A stretch of DNA of 64,000 nucleotides from an uncultured Alphaproteobacteria bacterium (GTDB taxonomy: Bacteria; Pseudomonadota; Alphaproteobacteria; Rs-D84): NCBI GenBank assembly GCA_934232895.1, contig CAKQGH010000003.1:22708-86707 (forward strand), read 5' to 3'. How positions within the stretch are numbered: the stretch's first letter is position 1; each line of letters begins with the position of its first letter. Of the stretch, positions 49,320 through 58,883 are shown one piece after another. A model generated the notes under the pieces. The model made no database searches. It saw nothing but the letters and a program-made list of their open reading frames with translations, and was not told where the DNA came from. Made by a program: the position numbers and the translations under genes.

Positions 49320-50591
49320 TTATTTCCATGCCGTCGGAATATCGTCATAGTCGGACAGTCCGATTGCCCCGCGGTACATAATTTTAACCTGGGTCGTGGT
49401 GGCATCTGGGAATTGATTGTATAAATATTCGCCATCGGGGTTGCGTGCCGACGGGCCCGCCAATTTTGTGCAACCATCAAATGTTGCGGTAAACATAGAT
49501 GCTGCCATATCGCCCGAGATGTCACCAAACAGACCGACCGGAATTTCGGTTAATCCCGTGCAGCGCTGGAATGTGGCGTTATACATGTGTGCGGCGGGCG
49601 CGCCAGATATGCCGGCGAATAAATCGGATGGAATTTCGGTAATGCCGCGGCAGTCAACAAATGTTTGAGCAAACATACTCTGGGCCGGTTTGCCAACAAT
49701 TCCCGCAAACAAATCATGTGGTATTTCGGTGATACCGGTACAGCCCTTGAATGTTCCATAAAACACAGATGTCGCCGGGGCCCCGTTGACCTGGGCAAAC
49801 AGTTTCGGCGGAATCTCCGTCAACGATGTGCAATTTGTAAATGTTGAATTAAACATAGATTTTACAGGCGCTGTTTCCAACCCATAAAACAGGTTTTCGG
49901 GAATATACGCCAAATTTGTGCACCCGTAAAATGTTTCATAGAACGTCGGAACATCTTTGCCAATAATGGGGAATACGGATGCAAAACTGCCGTCTACACG
50001 GGCCAATGCCGTGTTGTTTTTCAGGCTGATTGAATTGTTGGCGTTGTTATTGTACCCAATGATTGACCCCGCCAAATGGATTTTGTATTCGCCCGGGGTG
50101 GTGTATGTGTGGCTGATGGTTTTCTTGGCCGTTTTTTCGTTGGTCACGGTTTCAATGCCCGCGCCGTCGCCCCAGTCAACCTGAAATTCGCCCGCCGCGG
50201 TGACGATGAAACTGAAACTGGTGGTGTCGGGAATTGTCGTAAAATACAATTCCGATGACAATACCGCAGGTGGTCCCAATGTTTCAATTGCCTGGATAAC
50301 AACGGCGGTATTCGCGGCATATTTTGTCGCATATTCGCCCGTGCCATACGATGTTGTGCGACCCGCCAATGCGTTCGCCGCATCAATCGCCGTCAACAGA
50401 TATTCCATATTTGCCGCCGCCCCACGGTTGGTCAAATTTGGGTTATATGGCACCGTGATGTTCAATTGTTGTTCAATGGCGTTGTGCACATATTCAACAC
50501 TGGCAATTGGGGCCGCGGCCGGCACATCTGCAAATACGGGTGTGATTTGCAAACAAACACAGCACAATAAAAATGCAAAAAGTTTGCGCAT
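49320..50591 (-). CDS. Secreted BspA-like repeat protein with a PKD-like domain
   Basis: This 423-residue protein has a signal peptide (MRKLFAFLLCCVCLQITPVF). A helical part of about 90 residues follows, then a PKD-like domain (FQVDWGDGAGIE ... HTYTTPGEYKIHLAG). At least four leucine-rich-type repeats of about 33 residues follow, for example TFKGCTGITEIPHDLFAGI and TFQRCTGLTEIPVGLFGDI. This build matches BspA-family surface or secreted proteins of gut and oral bacteria. It probably binds host or bacterial surfaces. It follows the small secreted-protein gene by six bases. Confidence 0.75.
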   Translation of the reverse strand: MRKLFAFLLCCVCLQITPVFADVPAAAPIASVEYVHNAIEQQLNITVPYNPNLTNRGAAANMEYLLTAIDAANALAGRTTSYGTGEYATKYAANTAVVIQAIETLGPPAVLSSELYFTTIPDTTSFSFIVTAAGEFQVDWGDGAGIETVTNEKTAKKTISHTYTTPGEYKIHLAGSIIGYNNNANNSISLKNNTALARVDGSFASVFPIIGKDVPTFYETFYGCTNLAYIPENLFYGLETAPVKSMFNSTFTNCTSLTEIPPKLFAQVNGAPATSVFYGTFKGCTGITEIPHDLFAGIVGKPAQSMFAQTFVDCRGITEIPSDLFAGISGAPAAHMYNATFQRCTGLTEIPVGLFGDISGDMAASMFTATFDGCTKLAGPSARNPDGEYLYNQFPDATTTQVKIMYRGAIGLSDYDDIPTAWK

Positions 50592-50597
50592 AAATAA

Positions 50598-50915
50598 TTA
50601 CTCGGCCGATGGTAACGGTTGGGTTGGAACAATCAAAGCCCCGGTCACAGTGTATGTGCCCGCCATGGTTTGATCGGCGGTTTCGCGCACATCAACACGC
50701 GCGTCCAACGCATTGGATACGGCAAGCGCCGATGGATACTGGGCATCGGTGACATTGGCGTCAATTGCGTCAACCTTGTTCGATGTTGATTCCAATGTGA
50801 TTGTGGCGTTGTCAACATAGTCAACCGATGCGACACGAACCGCCGCGGCATCTGCACCGGTGCCAATTGCCGCAATGCCAAAAACAAAAGTGAAAAACAA
50901 CACCGCGTGGCGCAT
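50598..50915 (-). CDS. Small secreted protein upstream of the BspA-like gene
   Basis: This 105-residue protein has a signal peptide (MRHAVLFFTFVFGIAAIGTG) and a mature part with VRVASVDYVDNATITLESTS. The motif ASVDYVDNA recalls ASVEYVHNAIEQ near the start of the next protein, so both may share a short N-terminal module. A tail-fibre-like T-V-T-G-A-L-I stretch ends it. The role is unknown; surface display together with the BspA-like protein is likely. Confidence 0.6.
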   Translation of the reverse strand: MRHAVLFFTFVFGIAAIGTGADAAAVRVASVDYVDNATITLESTSNKVDAIDANVTDAQYPSALAVSNALDARVDVRETADQTMAGTYTVTGALIVPTQPLPSAE

Positions 50916-51021
50916 TATTCTCTCGTTTCCTTGGTCACAAATTGATGTAAGTTATATGTCATATTGTATACCTAACGGCGCATCCAATCAAGCGGATTTT
51001 TATGCCTTTTCAAGAACTGTA

Positions 51022-51051
51022 TAAAAAAATGGGGCGGGGCCCCATTTTTTT
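51022..51051 (-). terminator. Terminator of the RNase E/G gene
   Basis: On the minus strand ATGGGG-CCCCG-CCCCAT is followed by seven T, overlapping the stop codon. Confidence 0.7.
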
Positions 51052-52843
51052 ATCCAACCAATTTTTGCCAGAATGTTTTTTTCTTGGGTTGTTTTTTGCG
51101 CTTGCGACGCGGCGCGTTCATGGTTGTTTTTTTCGCGTCCAAATGTTGGGCGTTTTTCTTTTTCGCATCGGTTGATGGCGCGTATGCATCCAAAACTTCG
51201 TCGGTTTTAACGGTTTCGGGCGCCACGCGTTGAATCGAATATTGGTCAATGTTCATCATGCTGTCGTCGCCAACAATCACGATTTCGGTTTCAAACTCCG
51301 ATTCCATTGCCGCCAATTCCGCACGTTTGTGGTTCAGCAAATATACCGCCACATCGGTCGGAACCGTCATAATGATTTTCTGGGCGCTTTTGGCCAGCAA
51401 TTTTTCCTGCAAATGGCGGAACATAATCAGCGCCGCCGTTTGGATAGATGGCACAACACCGGCACCCAAACAGTGCGGGCATTGGACATACGATGTCTCG
51501 ATAAAACTGCTGCGCAGGCGTTGACGCGACAACATCAAGACACCAAATGCGTTGATTTTTGCAACCTGGGTACGGGCGCGGTCGCGTTTCATAACCTCGC
51601 GCATTTTCATTTCCAGTTTGCGGTTGTTGCGTTCTTCTTCCATATCAATAAAGTCAATCGCGACAATCCCCGCCAAGTCACGCAGGCGCAATTGTAATGC
51701 GATTTCCTCGGCCGCCTCCAGATTTGTATTCAGGGCGGTTTGTTCGATGTCTTTTTCCTTTATCGCGCGGGATGAATTGACGTCGATTGTCACCATTGCT
51801 TCGGTCTGGTTGATAACCAGCGACCCGCCCGATGGCAATTGCACATACGGTCCGTGCAATCCTTCCAGTTGTTTTTCAACGCCGGCCTTGACCATCAATG
51901 GAACGGCGGCGTCCTTGTATTGAACCAACTGTTTGCGTGGCGCGCGGCCGTACATTTGCTGGAAATATGTTTTGGCGGCGTCGTATGCCTCTTCGCCCTG
52001 GATGACCAAGACATCGTCCTTGTCCGCCAGGAAATCGCGCACAACACGGCGCAGTAATGAATCCTCGGTATGAATGGTGACCGGCGCGACCGATTCCAGT
52101 GTCGTTTTGCGGATTTCGTTCCACAAATTCACCAGGTAATCATAATCCGCCGCAATTGATGTGGCATCCGCCCCCATTGCCGCCGTACGCAGAACAACCG
52201 TCATACCCTTGGGGATTTTCAGACCGTGCAGAATTTCACGCAGGCGCGCGCGTTCGGATTTGTCCGAAATCTTTTTCGAAATTCCATAACTGTTGCGTTT
52301 GCGGGAATTCGGCATCAGAACGGCAAAACGTCCCGCCAGTGACAAATATGTTGTCATAGATGCGCCTTTTTGGCCGCGTTCTTCCTTGACCCCTTGAATC
52401 AGCAAAATTTGTTTTGGTTTGATAACATCCTGAATCTTGAATTCGCGGGCGCGTTTAACAAATTCCTTGTTATCTTCGCCGGCGCTGTGGTCGTCGTATT
52501 CGGCAACCTCGTCATTTTCGTCATCGGGGTCGTCGTCGTCATCGACAATATTGGCATGCGCCAATTCCAACAGTTTCTTTTTCTGTTCAGGTGACACCTG
52601 GTAATAATCCGGGTGAATTTCCGAAAACGGCAAAAATCCGTTTTTGCCCGTGCCATAGTCCACGAATGCCGCCTGTAATGACGGTTCAACACGAATAACC
52701 TTGGCCAGGTAGATGTTGCCCTTTATCTGGGGCTTGGTTGTTGTTTCAACATCAAAATCAGAAACACGATTGGTCGCAGTATCCACCACCACCACGCGGG
52801 TTTCTTCCGGGTGGACAGCGTCCACATAGATTTTCTTTGACAT
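51050..52843 (-). CDS. Ribonuclease E/G
   Basis: This 597-residue endoribonuclease initiates RNA decay and rRNA processing. It has an S1 RNA-binding domain (GNIYLAKVIRVEPSLQAAFV, GFLPFSEIH) interrupted by an acidic insert (DDDDDPDDENDEVAEYDDHS). The catalytic domain follows with ATVTIDVNSSRAIKEKD-type metal-binding wording and IVAIDFIDM, and the zinc-link CPHCLGAG. The long degradosome scaffold tail of E. coli RNase E is missing; a basic tail (RRKRKKQPKKKTFWQKLVG) replaces it. Length suits a short E/G-type enzyme. Confidence 0.92.
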   Translation of the reverse strand: MSKKIYVDAVHPEETRVVVVDTATNRVSDFDVETTTKPQIKGNIYLAKVIRVEPSLQAAFVDYGTGKNGFLPFSEIHPDYYQVSPEQKKKLLELAHANIVDDDDDPDDENDEVAEYDDHSAGEDNKEFVKRAREFKIQDVIKPKQILLIQGVKEERGQKGASMTTYLSLAGRFAVLMPNSRKRNSYGISKKISDKSERARLREILHGLKIPKGMTVVLRTAAMGADATSIAADYDYLVNLWNEIRKTTLESVAPVTIHTEDSLLRRVVRDFLADKDDVLVIQGEEAYDAAKTYFQQMYGRAPRKQLVQYKDAAVPLMVKAGVEKQLEGLHGPYVQLPSGGSLVINQTEAMVTIDVNSSRAIKEKDIEQTALNTNLEAAEEIALQLRLRDLAGIVAIDFIDMEEERNNRKLEMKMREVMKRDRARTQVAKINAFGVLMLSRQRLRSSFIETSYVQCPHCLGAGVVPSIQTAALIMFRHLQEKLLAKSAQKIIMTVPTDVAVYLLNHKRAELAAMESEFETEIVIVGDDSMMNIDQYSIQRVAPETVKTDEVLDAYAPSTDAKKKNAQHLDAKKTTMNAPRRKRKKQPKKKTFWQKLVG

Positions 52844-53049
52844 TTAATAATCCTTTTGTTGCGGGTTCGTATGCAACGGATACATTTCGTCCCCATGGGG
52901 CGTCCCAGCCCATGCCAAGGGAAATCGCCGCATAAATCAGCAGCGTGACCAAAAATGTATAAAATAGTGACAATATAAACACTTACTATACCCCATTGTC
53001 ATACGACGGGATTCAGTCTAGCACGCCGACCCCCGTTATGGCAAGGTAT

Positions 53050-54078
53050 TTATTTTTTGCGTGTTTTAATATTTTTTATTTTCGCAGGAATCTGGGAAAT
53101 TTTATCCTTGGCCTCGGCCGCCCAGCGTTTCATACGCGCACGCAACCACCGTTCATAGATAAAGAACAACCCACCAACCCCAATCAGCGGCAACACATAG
53201 TAAATTATGCGGTATGCCAACAGGGCGCCGAAAATATTGGCCTTGTCCACGGAATCTGGCAATGCCAACATAAAAACACTTTCAAATACGCCGATGCCGC
53301 CCGGAACCTGGCTGAATACACCGGTGGTTTGGGCAATTACAAACAGCCCAATATATGTGCCAAATGGAATGTCCACAAATGGAATCAAACAGAAATACAG
53401 CACCAACCCGGCCAGAACACTGTCGGTGATGCCTAATAACATTTGCAGTCCCGCCATTTTTGTGGATGGTACCTGGAATTTCAATTGACCGATTTTGATG
53501 CTTTTGCCATAAAACAGCACGGTCATGGCGAAATATGCCAACAACGATGCCGCACAGAATATAAACAGTGCGTTCACTCCGACCGCCGCCCCGGTTGATG
53601 AATTCAAAATATCATGCGGCACCAGGAAATACCCAATCAGTACGATTGCCGCACACCCCAAGAAATATGTAAACCCAGAAATGGTCAACATCTTTACAAT
53701 ATCGCCACCACGAATGCGCCACCGTGTGTACAGACGGTACCTAATTGCGCCACCACTGACCACGGCATGACCGGCATTGTTGCTGATTGCAAATCCCAAC
53801 ATTCCCGCCAACATCCACTTCCACCATACGACCTTTTTATTTTCGCCGACATAATTCAATGCCAAATAATCGTATAATGACAATGCAAAATACCCCGCCA
53901 GACACGCACAGCATGCGGCAAACAAATTCGCCAACGGAATCGCCGCAATGGCATGAATAATGTCAGAAAATGAATAATTGCGCAATTGCCACCACAACAT
54001 TCCGGCGGCCAAAACAAAGAAAAATATGCCTGCATAACTGATGATTTTTTTCAACAGGCGTTTTGCATTGGTTGACAT
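53050..54078 (-). CDS. UPF0104/MprF-like integral membrane protein
   Basis: This 342-residue protein has about eight membrane segments and the pattern of the lysylphosphatidylglycerol synthase transmembrane family: LGFAISNNAGHAVVSGGAIR and TGVFSQVPGGIGVFESVFML (the V-P-G-G-I-G motif). In MprF this part flips lipids; stand-alone members are of unknown substrate, likely polyprenol or lipid transport. The start ATG 54078 follows AAAGGA. The C-terminal tail is basic and helical. Confidence 0.82.
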   Translation of the reverse strand: MSTNAKRLLKKIISYAGIFFFVLAAGMLWWQLRNYSFSDIIHAIAAIPLANLFAACCACLAGYFALSLYDYLALNYVGENKKVVWWKWMLAGMLGFAISNNAGHAVVSGGAIRYRLYTRWRIRGGDIVKMLTISGFTYFLGCAAIVLIGYFLVPHDILNSSTGAAVGVNALFIFCAASLLAYFAMTVLFYGKSIKIGQLKFQVPSTKMAGLQMLLGITDSVLAGLVLYFCLIPFVDIPFGTYIGLFVIAQTTGVFSQVPGGIGVFESVFMLALPDSVDKANIFGALLAYRIIYYVLPLIGVGGLFFIYERWLRARMKRWAAEAKDKISQIPAKIKNIKTRKK

Positions 54079-54163
54079 AAAAATCCTTTTACCAGGAACA
54101 CAGGATAACAGTATGCCCCACAAAAAGCAAAGTAAAAATAACGCCTGGGTAAATTGCGGAAAA

Positions 54164-55456
54164 CTATTTTTTATTCAATATATCGCCCGATTTTATATAT
54201 TCGGGTGCGCTGGCCGGTAATTTGCCACGGGCGGTTTTTGCGTATTTTTTTGCGTTTTTATCGTCGCCAATCATTGAATAGTATTCGGCGCGTGCCCAAT
54301 CGGCCCGACCGTCGTCGTATGCGCGTGCCAACACCCAATATGTCAGTGGCGCGGGCGCCGCCAATAATGAGCGCTTGCACAATTCAATGGCACGGGCGTC
54401 GTCGCCGGGGGCATTGCGTTCGGTTAAAACCAATGCCAACGCCGTTTGAATTTGTGGGGCGTTTGGCAATAATTCCAAACTGTGTTCGTATGCGCGAACA
54501 CTGTCATCATAATGGCCAAATTGATATTCTATATCGCCCAGTAATTCGTAAAAATATGGGCTGTCGCCGTGGCGCGAAATCAATGTGCGTGTGCCGACGC
54601 GTGCCGCATCCAAATTGCCCGCGCGCATTGCGGCAATTGCCCGCGCGTAAATGGCGGCATCTGATTTATTTGCGTATGGGTACAATTCGCGCACGCGGGC
54701 GGGCGTGTCCAAATATCCGACCAATTTTGCGCGCACCAGTTCAAACTGGGCGCGGCGCGTTGATTCCAATTTTGCATCTGGTATGAATTCAATTTTTGAT
54801 ATGCGGTCACGTACATTATTTAATCGTTCGGTGGTCAATGGGTGGTTTATGCGCGATGGATTCACATGCGATTCCAATTCGCCGGTTTGGTCCCGCATTT
54901 GTTCAAAAACCGTCACAAAACCGTTTGGGTCTTGCCCCGCACGCACCATTAAATCCAGCCCCAGGTTATCCGCAATGCGTTCTTCGTCCCGGGAAAATGC
55001 CAGCATTGATTGCTGGGCAATGCCGCCCGAGCCCGCCAGCACCCCCGCACCCAGCGATGGATTGCCGCCCGCCACCATCAGCCCGATGCCCAGTGCCTGA
55101 ATCAACATGGCGCGTTGCATTTCCGCCGCCATACGCGACGACATCTGTGCCATGTGGCCGCCAATTGTGTGCCCCAATTCGTGCGCAACGACCGCCTGGA
55201 GTGCGTCGGGCGATTTAATTTGCATCAGCAGACCGGTATATATATATATGTCTTCGCCCCCCATAACAAACGCATTAAAATCGTCGTTTCGCACAATATG
55301 AATGCGCAGGCGGTCATTTGAAATATCGGCGGCGTTTGCAACGGGTGAAATCAATTCAGATAAAAATCGTTCGGTTTCGGTGTCGTTGATAATTGCGGCG
55401 GCATCTGCGTGTGTCGCCATAAATATACATATTAAAAATGCAAATATTTTACGCAC
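54164..55456 (-). CDS. M48 metalloprotease with TPR repeats (BepA-like)
   Basis: This 430-residue periplasmic protease has a signal peptide (RKIFAFLICIFMATHADA). The M48 domain carries zinc motif VVAHELGHTIGGHMAQM and the third ligand in FSRDEERIADNLGLDLM. C-terminal TPR-type helices follow (YFYELLGDIEYQFGHYDDSV). BepA-like proteins monitor LptD and other barrel assembly, which fits LptE and BamA in the window. The start is GTG 55456, overlapping the recG stop by eight bases; a TTG at 55477 is an alternative. Confidence 0.85.
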   Translation of the reverse strand: MRKIFAFLICIFMATHADAAAIINDTETERFLSELISPVANAADISNDRLRIHIVRNDDFNAFVMGGEDIYIYTGLLMQIKSPDALQAVVAHELGHTIGGHMAQMSSRMAAEMQRAMLIQALGIGLMVAGGNPSLGAGVLAGSGGIAQQSMLAFSRDEERIADNLGLDLMVRAGQDPNGFVTVFEQMRDQTGELESHVNPSRINHPLTTERLNNVRDRISKIEFIPDAKLESTRRAQFELVRAKLVGYLDTPARVRELYPYANKSDAAIYARAIAAMRAGNLDAARVGTRTLISRHGDSPYFYELLGDIEYQFGHYDDSVRAYEHSLELLPNAPQIQTALALVLTERNAPGDDARAIELCKRSLLAAPAPLTYWVLARAYDDGRADWARAEYYSMIGDDKNAKKYAKTARGKLPASAPEYIKSGDILNKK

Positions 55457-57503
55457 CAATTTGGGCCCCACGGTCAAATATAAACATTAAATCACGTGTC
55501 CACACGTCCACGCCTGGCATATCGCGTGCCGCATTTGCGGCCAATCGGAACAGGTCGCGGTGTTCGCGCCAATCGGCAAAATGGTAATTTATCCAACCAC
55601 TTTGGCGGGTGCCAATCAATTCGCCGGTGCCGCGCATCATTAAATCTTGTTCGGCAATGGCAAACCCATCGTCGGTTTCGCACAGGACCGATAAACGCTG
55701 CATCCCGTGTTCGGTCGTGTTTTTCCCAAACAATAAAATGCAATACGATTGCGCGTTGCCGCGCCCGACACGCCCGCGTAATTGGTGCAATGCGGCCAGA
55801 CCGAACCGTTCGGCATTTTCAATAACCATAATTGTGGCACGCGGGACATCAATGCCAACCTCTATGACAGTGGTGGCAACCAATACTGACATATCGGAAT
55901 CGTCATCGGCAAATTTTGCCATAACGGCGTCGCGTTGTTTTTTGTCCATTTGGCCGTGAACCAATCCGGCGGTTGGGAAAAATTGTTTCAAATATTCGTG
56001 CCGTGCGGTTGCGGCCGCGGCGGCGTTATCTTCGGCATCGTCAACCAGGGGGCATACCCAAAACACCTTGGCCCCGGTGGCAATCTGTGCGGCCAGGCGC
56101 GGCACCAAATCGGAAATGCGCGTGACCGACAATTTTGTTGTTTTTATCGGCAGGCGCCCCGCAGGCTTTTCATTTATAATCGACACATCCATATCGCCAT
56201 AAATTGTCATGGATAATGTGCGCGGTATTGGTGTGGCGGACAGTGCCAATAAATCGGGGTTGGAACCCTTGGCCCGCATAGATTCACGCTGGGACACGCC
56301 AAATCGATGCTGTTCATCAACAATGACCAATCCCAAATCGCGGTATTCAACATCATCGGAAAACAGGGCGTGTGTGCCAATGGCCAAACGTGTGCGCCCC
56401 GAACGCAGTGAAATCAGTTTTTCGCGCCGCGCCGCGCCCTTGTCCCGGCCGGTCAGAATATCACACACTATGCCGATTTTGTCACACATTGGGCGCAATT
56501 TATTATAATGTTGCAATGCCAATGCGTCGGTTGGGGCCAGCAATGCCGTTTGCCCACCCATTTCCGCCATGCGAACCGCCGCCGCCATGGCGACAATGGT
56601 TTTACCACTGCCCACATCGCCCTGGACCAGGCGCATCATTGGCGTATCGGATGCCATATCGGCAAATATTTCATCAATTGTGCGCGATTGCGCGCCCGTC
56701 AGTTCAAATGGTAATGCGTCGCGGAATTTATCCAATAATTGGTATTTGTTTGGACGCACGGTGCGTTTGTTGCGTGGGTCGCGCCGATTGCGGCGACTGA
56801 TTGCGATGGCCGATTGGTGCGCCAACAATTCCCAATATGCCAATTTCACAATATATTTTGAATTTGGGGCCAGGTCGTCATCACTTTCGGGGTAATGAAC
56901 ATGTGTCAACGCATCGAAAAATTCGCGTGTGTTTTCGTCCGTCTCGGCCGCCATTTTGTCGCCCAGTGCACCAAAAATCTGGTCCCGAACGGCGGCGAAA
57001 GTTTTCTGGGTCAGACCCTCGCCCGATGGGTATATGGCCTGGATTGATGGAATTTTTCCGGCGTTTTCCATGGGTTCAATAAAGTCAGGGTGGTTGATAA
57101 TTGCACGCGATGTTTTTTCCAATTTACCACTGACCATACGCCATGCACCGATTGGTAATTTTTCCAACCAGTAATCCAGAAAATGTGTGTTAAAAAATTG
57201 CAGTGTGACCGCGGCGCCGGTTTTATCATTACAGACAATTTGTGTTGGGGTGCGTCGCCCGCGAAAAACACCACCGCGGCGATGCGATTTTATTTGCAAC
57301 GGAATTGTCAGCGTTTCCCCCGGCGTTGCGTCCGCCACACATTCGGTTATGCCACGCGCGCGAATATATGCCGGAATGTGCAACATAAAATCCAGCACCC
57401 GCCGCCCCGGCAACACATCATCAAATCGCGCGGCCAAAACTGGCCCCACGCCACGAATGAATTGCAGGTCGGTATTCAGAAAATCGAACAGTTCTTTTCT
57501 CAT
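55449..57503 (-). CDS. recG: ATP-dependent DNA helicase RecG
   Basis: This 684-residue helicase remodels stalled forks. It has an N-terminal wedge/OB region (LQFIRGVGPVLAARFDDVLP), Walker A LVQGDVGSGKTIVAMAAAVR, DEQH box VDEQHRFGVSQRE, LSATPIPRTL, motif VLVATTVIEVGIDVP and the QLRGRVGRGNAQSYC motif. The length matches E. coli RecG (693). The start is ATG 57503; a longer frame lacks a ribosome site. Confidence 0.95.
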   Translation of the reverse strand: MRKELFDFLNTDLQFIRGVGPVLAARFDDVLPGRRVLDFMLHIPAYIRARGITECVADATPGETLTIPLQIKSHRRGGVFRGRRTPTQIVCNDKTGAAVTLQFFNTHFLDYWLEKLPIGAWRMVSGKLEKTSRAIINHPDFIEPMENAGKIPSIQAIYPSGEGLTQKTFAAVRDQIFGALGDKMAAETDENTREFFDALTHVHYPESDDDLAPNSKYIVKLAYWELLAHQSAIAISRRNRRDPRNKRTVRPNKYQLLDKFRDALPFELTGAQSRTIDEIFADMASDTPMMRLVQGDVGSGKTIVAMAAAVRMAEMGGQTALLAPTDALALQHYNKLRPMCDKIGIVCDILTGRDKGAARREKLISLRSGRTRLAIGTHALFSDDVEYRDLGLVIVDEQHRFGVSQRESMRAKGSNPDLLALSATPIPRTLSMTIYGDMDVSIINEKPAGRLPIKTTKLSVTRISDLVPRLAAQIATGAKVFWVCPLVDDAEDNAAAAATARHEYLKQFFPTAGLVHGQMDKKQRDAVMAKFADDDSDMSVLVATTVIEVGIDVPRATIMVIENAERFGLAALHQLRGRVGRGNAQSYCILLFGKNTTEHGMQRLSVLCETDDGFAIAEQDLMMRGTGELIGTRQSGWINYHFADWREHRDLFRLAANAARDMPGVDVWTRDLMFIFDRGAQIGA

Positions 57504-57541
57504 ATACCAAAAACGGTACCGCAAAAGCATCGTTTTATCAA

Positions 57542-57570
57542 TAAAAAAGCACCGCCAAATTTGGCGGTGC
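57542..57570 (-). terminator. Terminator of ackA
   Basis: On the minus strand GCACCGCCAA-AT-TTGGCGGTGC is followed by TTTTTTA, about 20 bases after the ackA stop. Confidence 0.85.
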
Positions 57571-57589
57571 GGTAAATTATGGTTCGCAA

Positions 57590-58831
57590 TTATTTTGCAA
57601 ACGAGTAATTCATTTTCAAATGATCCGGATTATATGTGCCGTTCATAATTGCCAAAGTATCCTCGACAATAACCAATTCTTCGTTGGTTGCAATCATAAA
57701 TACTTTGACTGGGCTGTCCGGGGTGCTGATTTCGGCCTGGTCAACGCCTTTGCGCGCCAAGGCGGCGGCGTTCTTTTCACGGTCGATTTTGATACCCAAT
57801 TCTTCCAATCCGGTGCAAAATTTTTCACGCAGATAATCGTCGTTTTCGCCAACGCCCGCGGTGAACACCAATGCATCGGTGTGACCCAATTCGGCCATAT
57901 ATGCGCCGATGTATTTTTTCACATTGTGAACCTCGGTATCAATGGCCAAACGGCATTTGTCGTTGGTGCCCTTGTTTTCTTCGACATCGCGGCGGTCGGC
58001 AAAACATTCGGTCAGGCCCATCAGACCCGAATCCTTGTTCAAATGTTTCTGCATTTGATCCGGTGTCAATTTCAATGTGTTCATAACATACAAAACAACA
58101 CCAGGATCCAAATCGCCCGGACGGGTGCCCATGGTCAGACCCGACAACGGTGTCATACCCAATGATGTATCAACCGAAACACCGTTTTTAATTGCGGTGG
58201 CCGATGCCCCCGAACCAATGTGCAGTGTCACTAAATTGCATTGGTCGGCCGGTTTACCCAACATTGTCGCGGCGCGTTTTGACACATACAAATGCGATGT
58301 CCCGTGGAAACCATAGCGGCGCACGCCCAATTCGGTGTACCACGCGGTTGGCACGGCATAACGATACGCGTAATCTGGCATAGTCTGGTGGAACGCGGTG
58401 TCAAATACGGCAACCTGTTTCGCGTTTGGCAACAATTGTTTTGCGGTGACAATACCCATCAATGCCGGTGGGTTGTGCAGTGGCGCCAATGGCGACAATT
58501 TGTCGATTGTTTTCATAACATCGTCGGTAATTTCAACAGACGACGCGAATTTATCGCCCCCCATAACAACGCGGTGGCCAACACCTTTGATTTCGTTCAG
58601 GTCAATTGATGCCTCGCGCAACATGAACAGAACGACATTCAATGCCTCGTCATGATTTTTCATAACGGTGTCTTTGCGTTGTTTGGTACCATCCGGATAT
58701 TTTTGTGTGACAAAAGAATCCGGCAGACCGATTTTTTCAACATTACCGCCAACGACGGCTTTCTTGGAATTCGCGTCGAAAACCTGGTATTTCAACGACG
58801 AAGACCCACAGTTCAATGCAAGTATGTACAT
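57590..58831 (-). CDS. ackA: Acetate kinase
   Basis: This 413-residue enzyme interconverts acetyl phosphate and acetate with ATP formation. Motifs are LALNCGSSSLKYQVFD, GHRVVMGGDKFASSVEI, VAVFDTAFHQTMPDYAYRYA, GTSHLYVSKRAATML, LHIGSGASATAIKNGVSVDT, MGTRPGDLDPG and VFTAGVGENDDYLRE. It gives ATP in fermentation, in line with the anaerobic RNR. The start is ATG 58831. No pta gene adjoins it in the window. Confidence 0.95.
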   Translation of the reverse strand: MYILALNCGSSSLKYQVFDANSKKAVVGGNVEKIGLPDSFVTQKYPDGTKQRKDTVMKNHDEALNVVLFMLREASIDLNEIKGVGHRVVMGGDKFASSVEITDDVMKTIDKLSPLAPLHNPPALMGIVTAKQLLPNAKQVAVFDTAFHQTMPDYAYRYAVPTAWYTELGVRRYGFHGTSHLYVSKRAATMLGKPADQCNLVTLHIGSGASATAIKNGVSVDTSLGMTPLSGLTMGTRPGDLDPGVVLYVMNTLKLTPDQMQKHLNKDSGLMGLTECFADRRDVEENKGTNDKCRLAIDTEVHNVKKYIGAYMAELGHTDALVFTAGVGENDDYLREKFCTGLEELGIKIDREKNAAALARKGVDQAEISTPDSPVKVFMIATNEELVIVEDTLAIMNGTYNPDHLKMNYSFAK

Positions 58832-58883
58832 TTGTGTCCCTTTGTTTCTATGTGGGCCAGCATAGCAAAGTATCAATCGCGTT

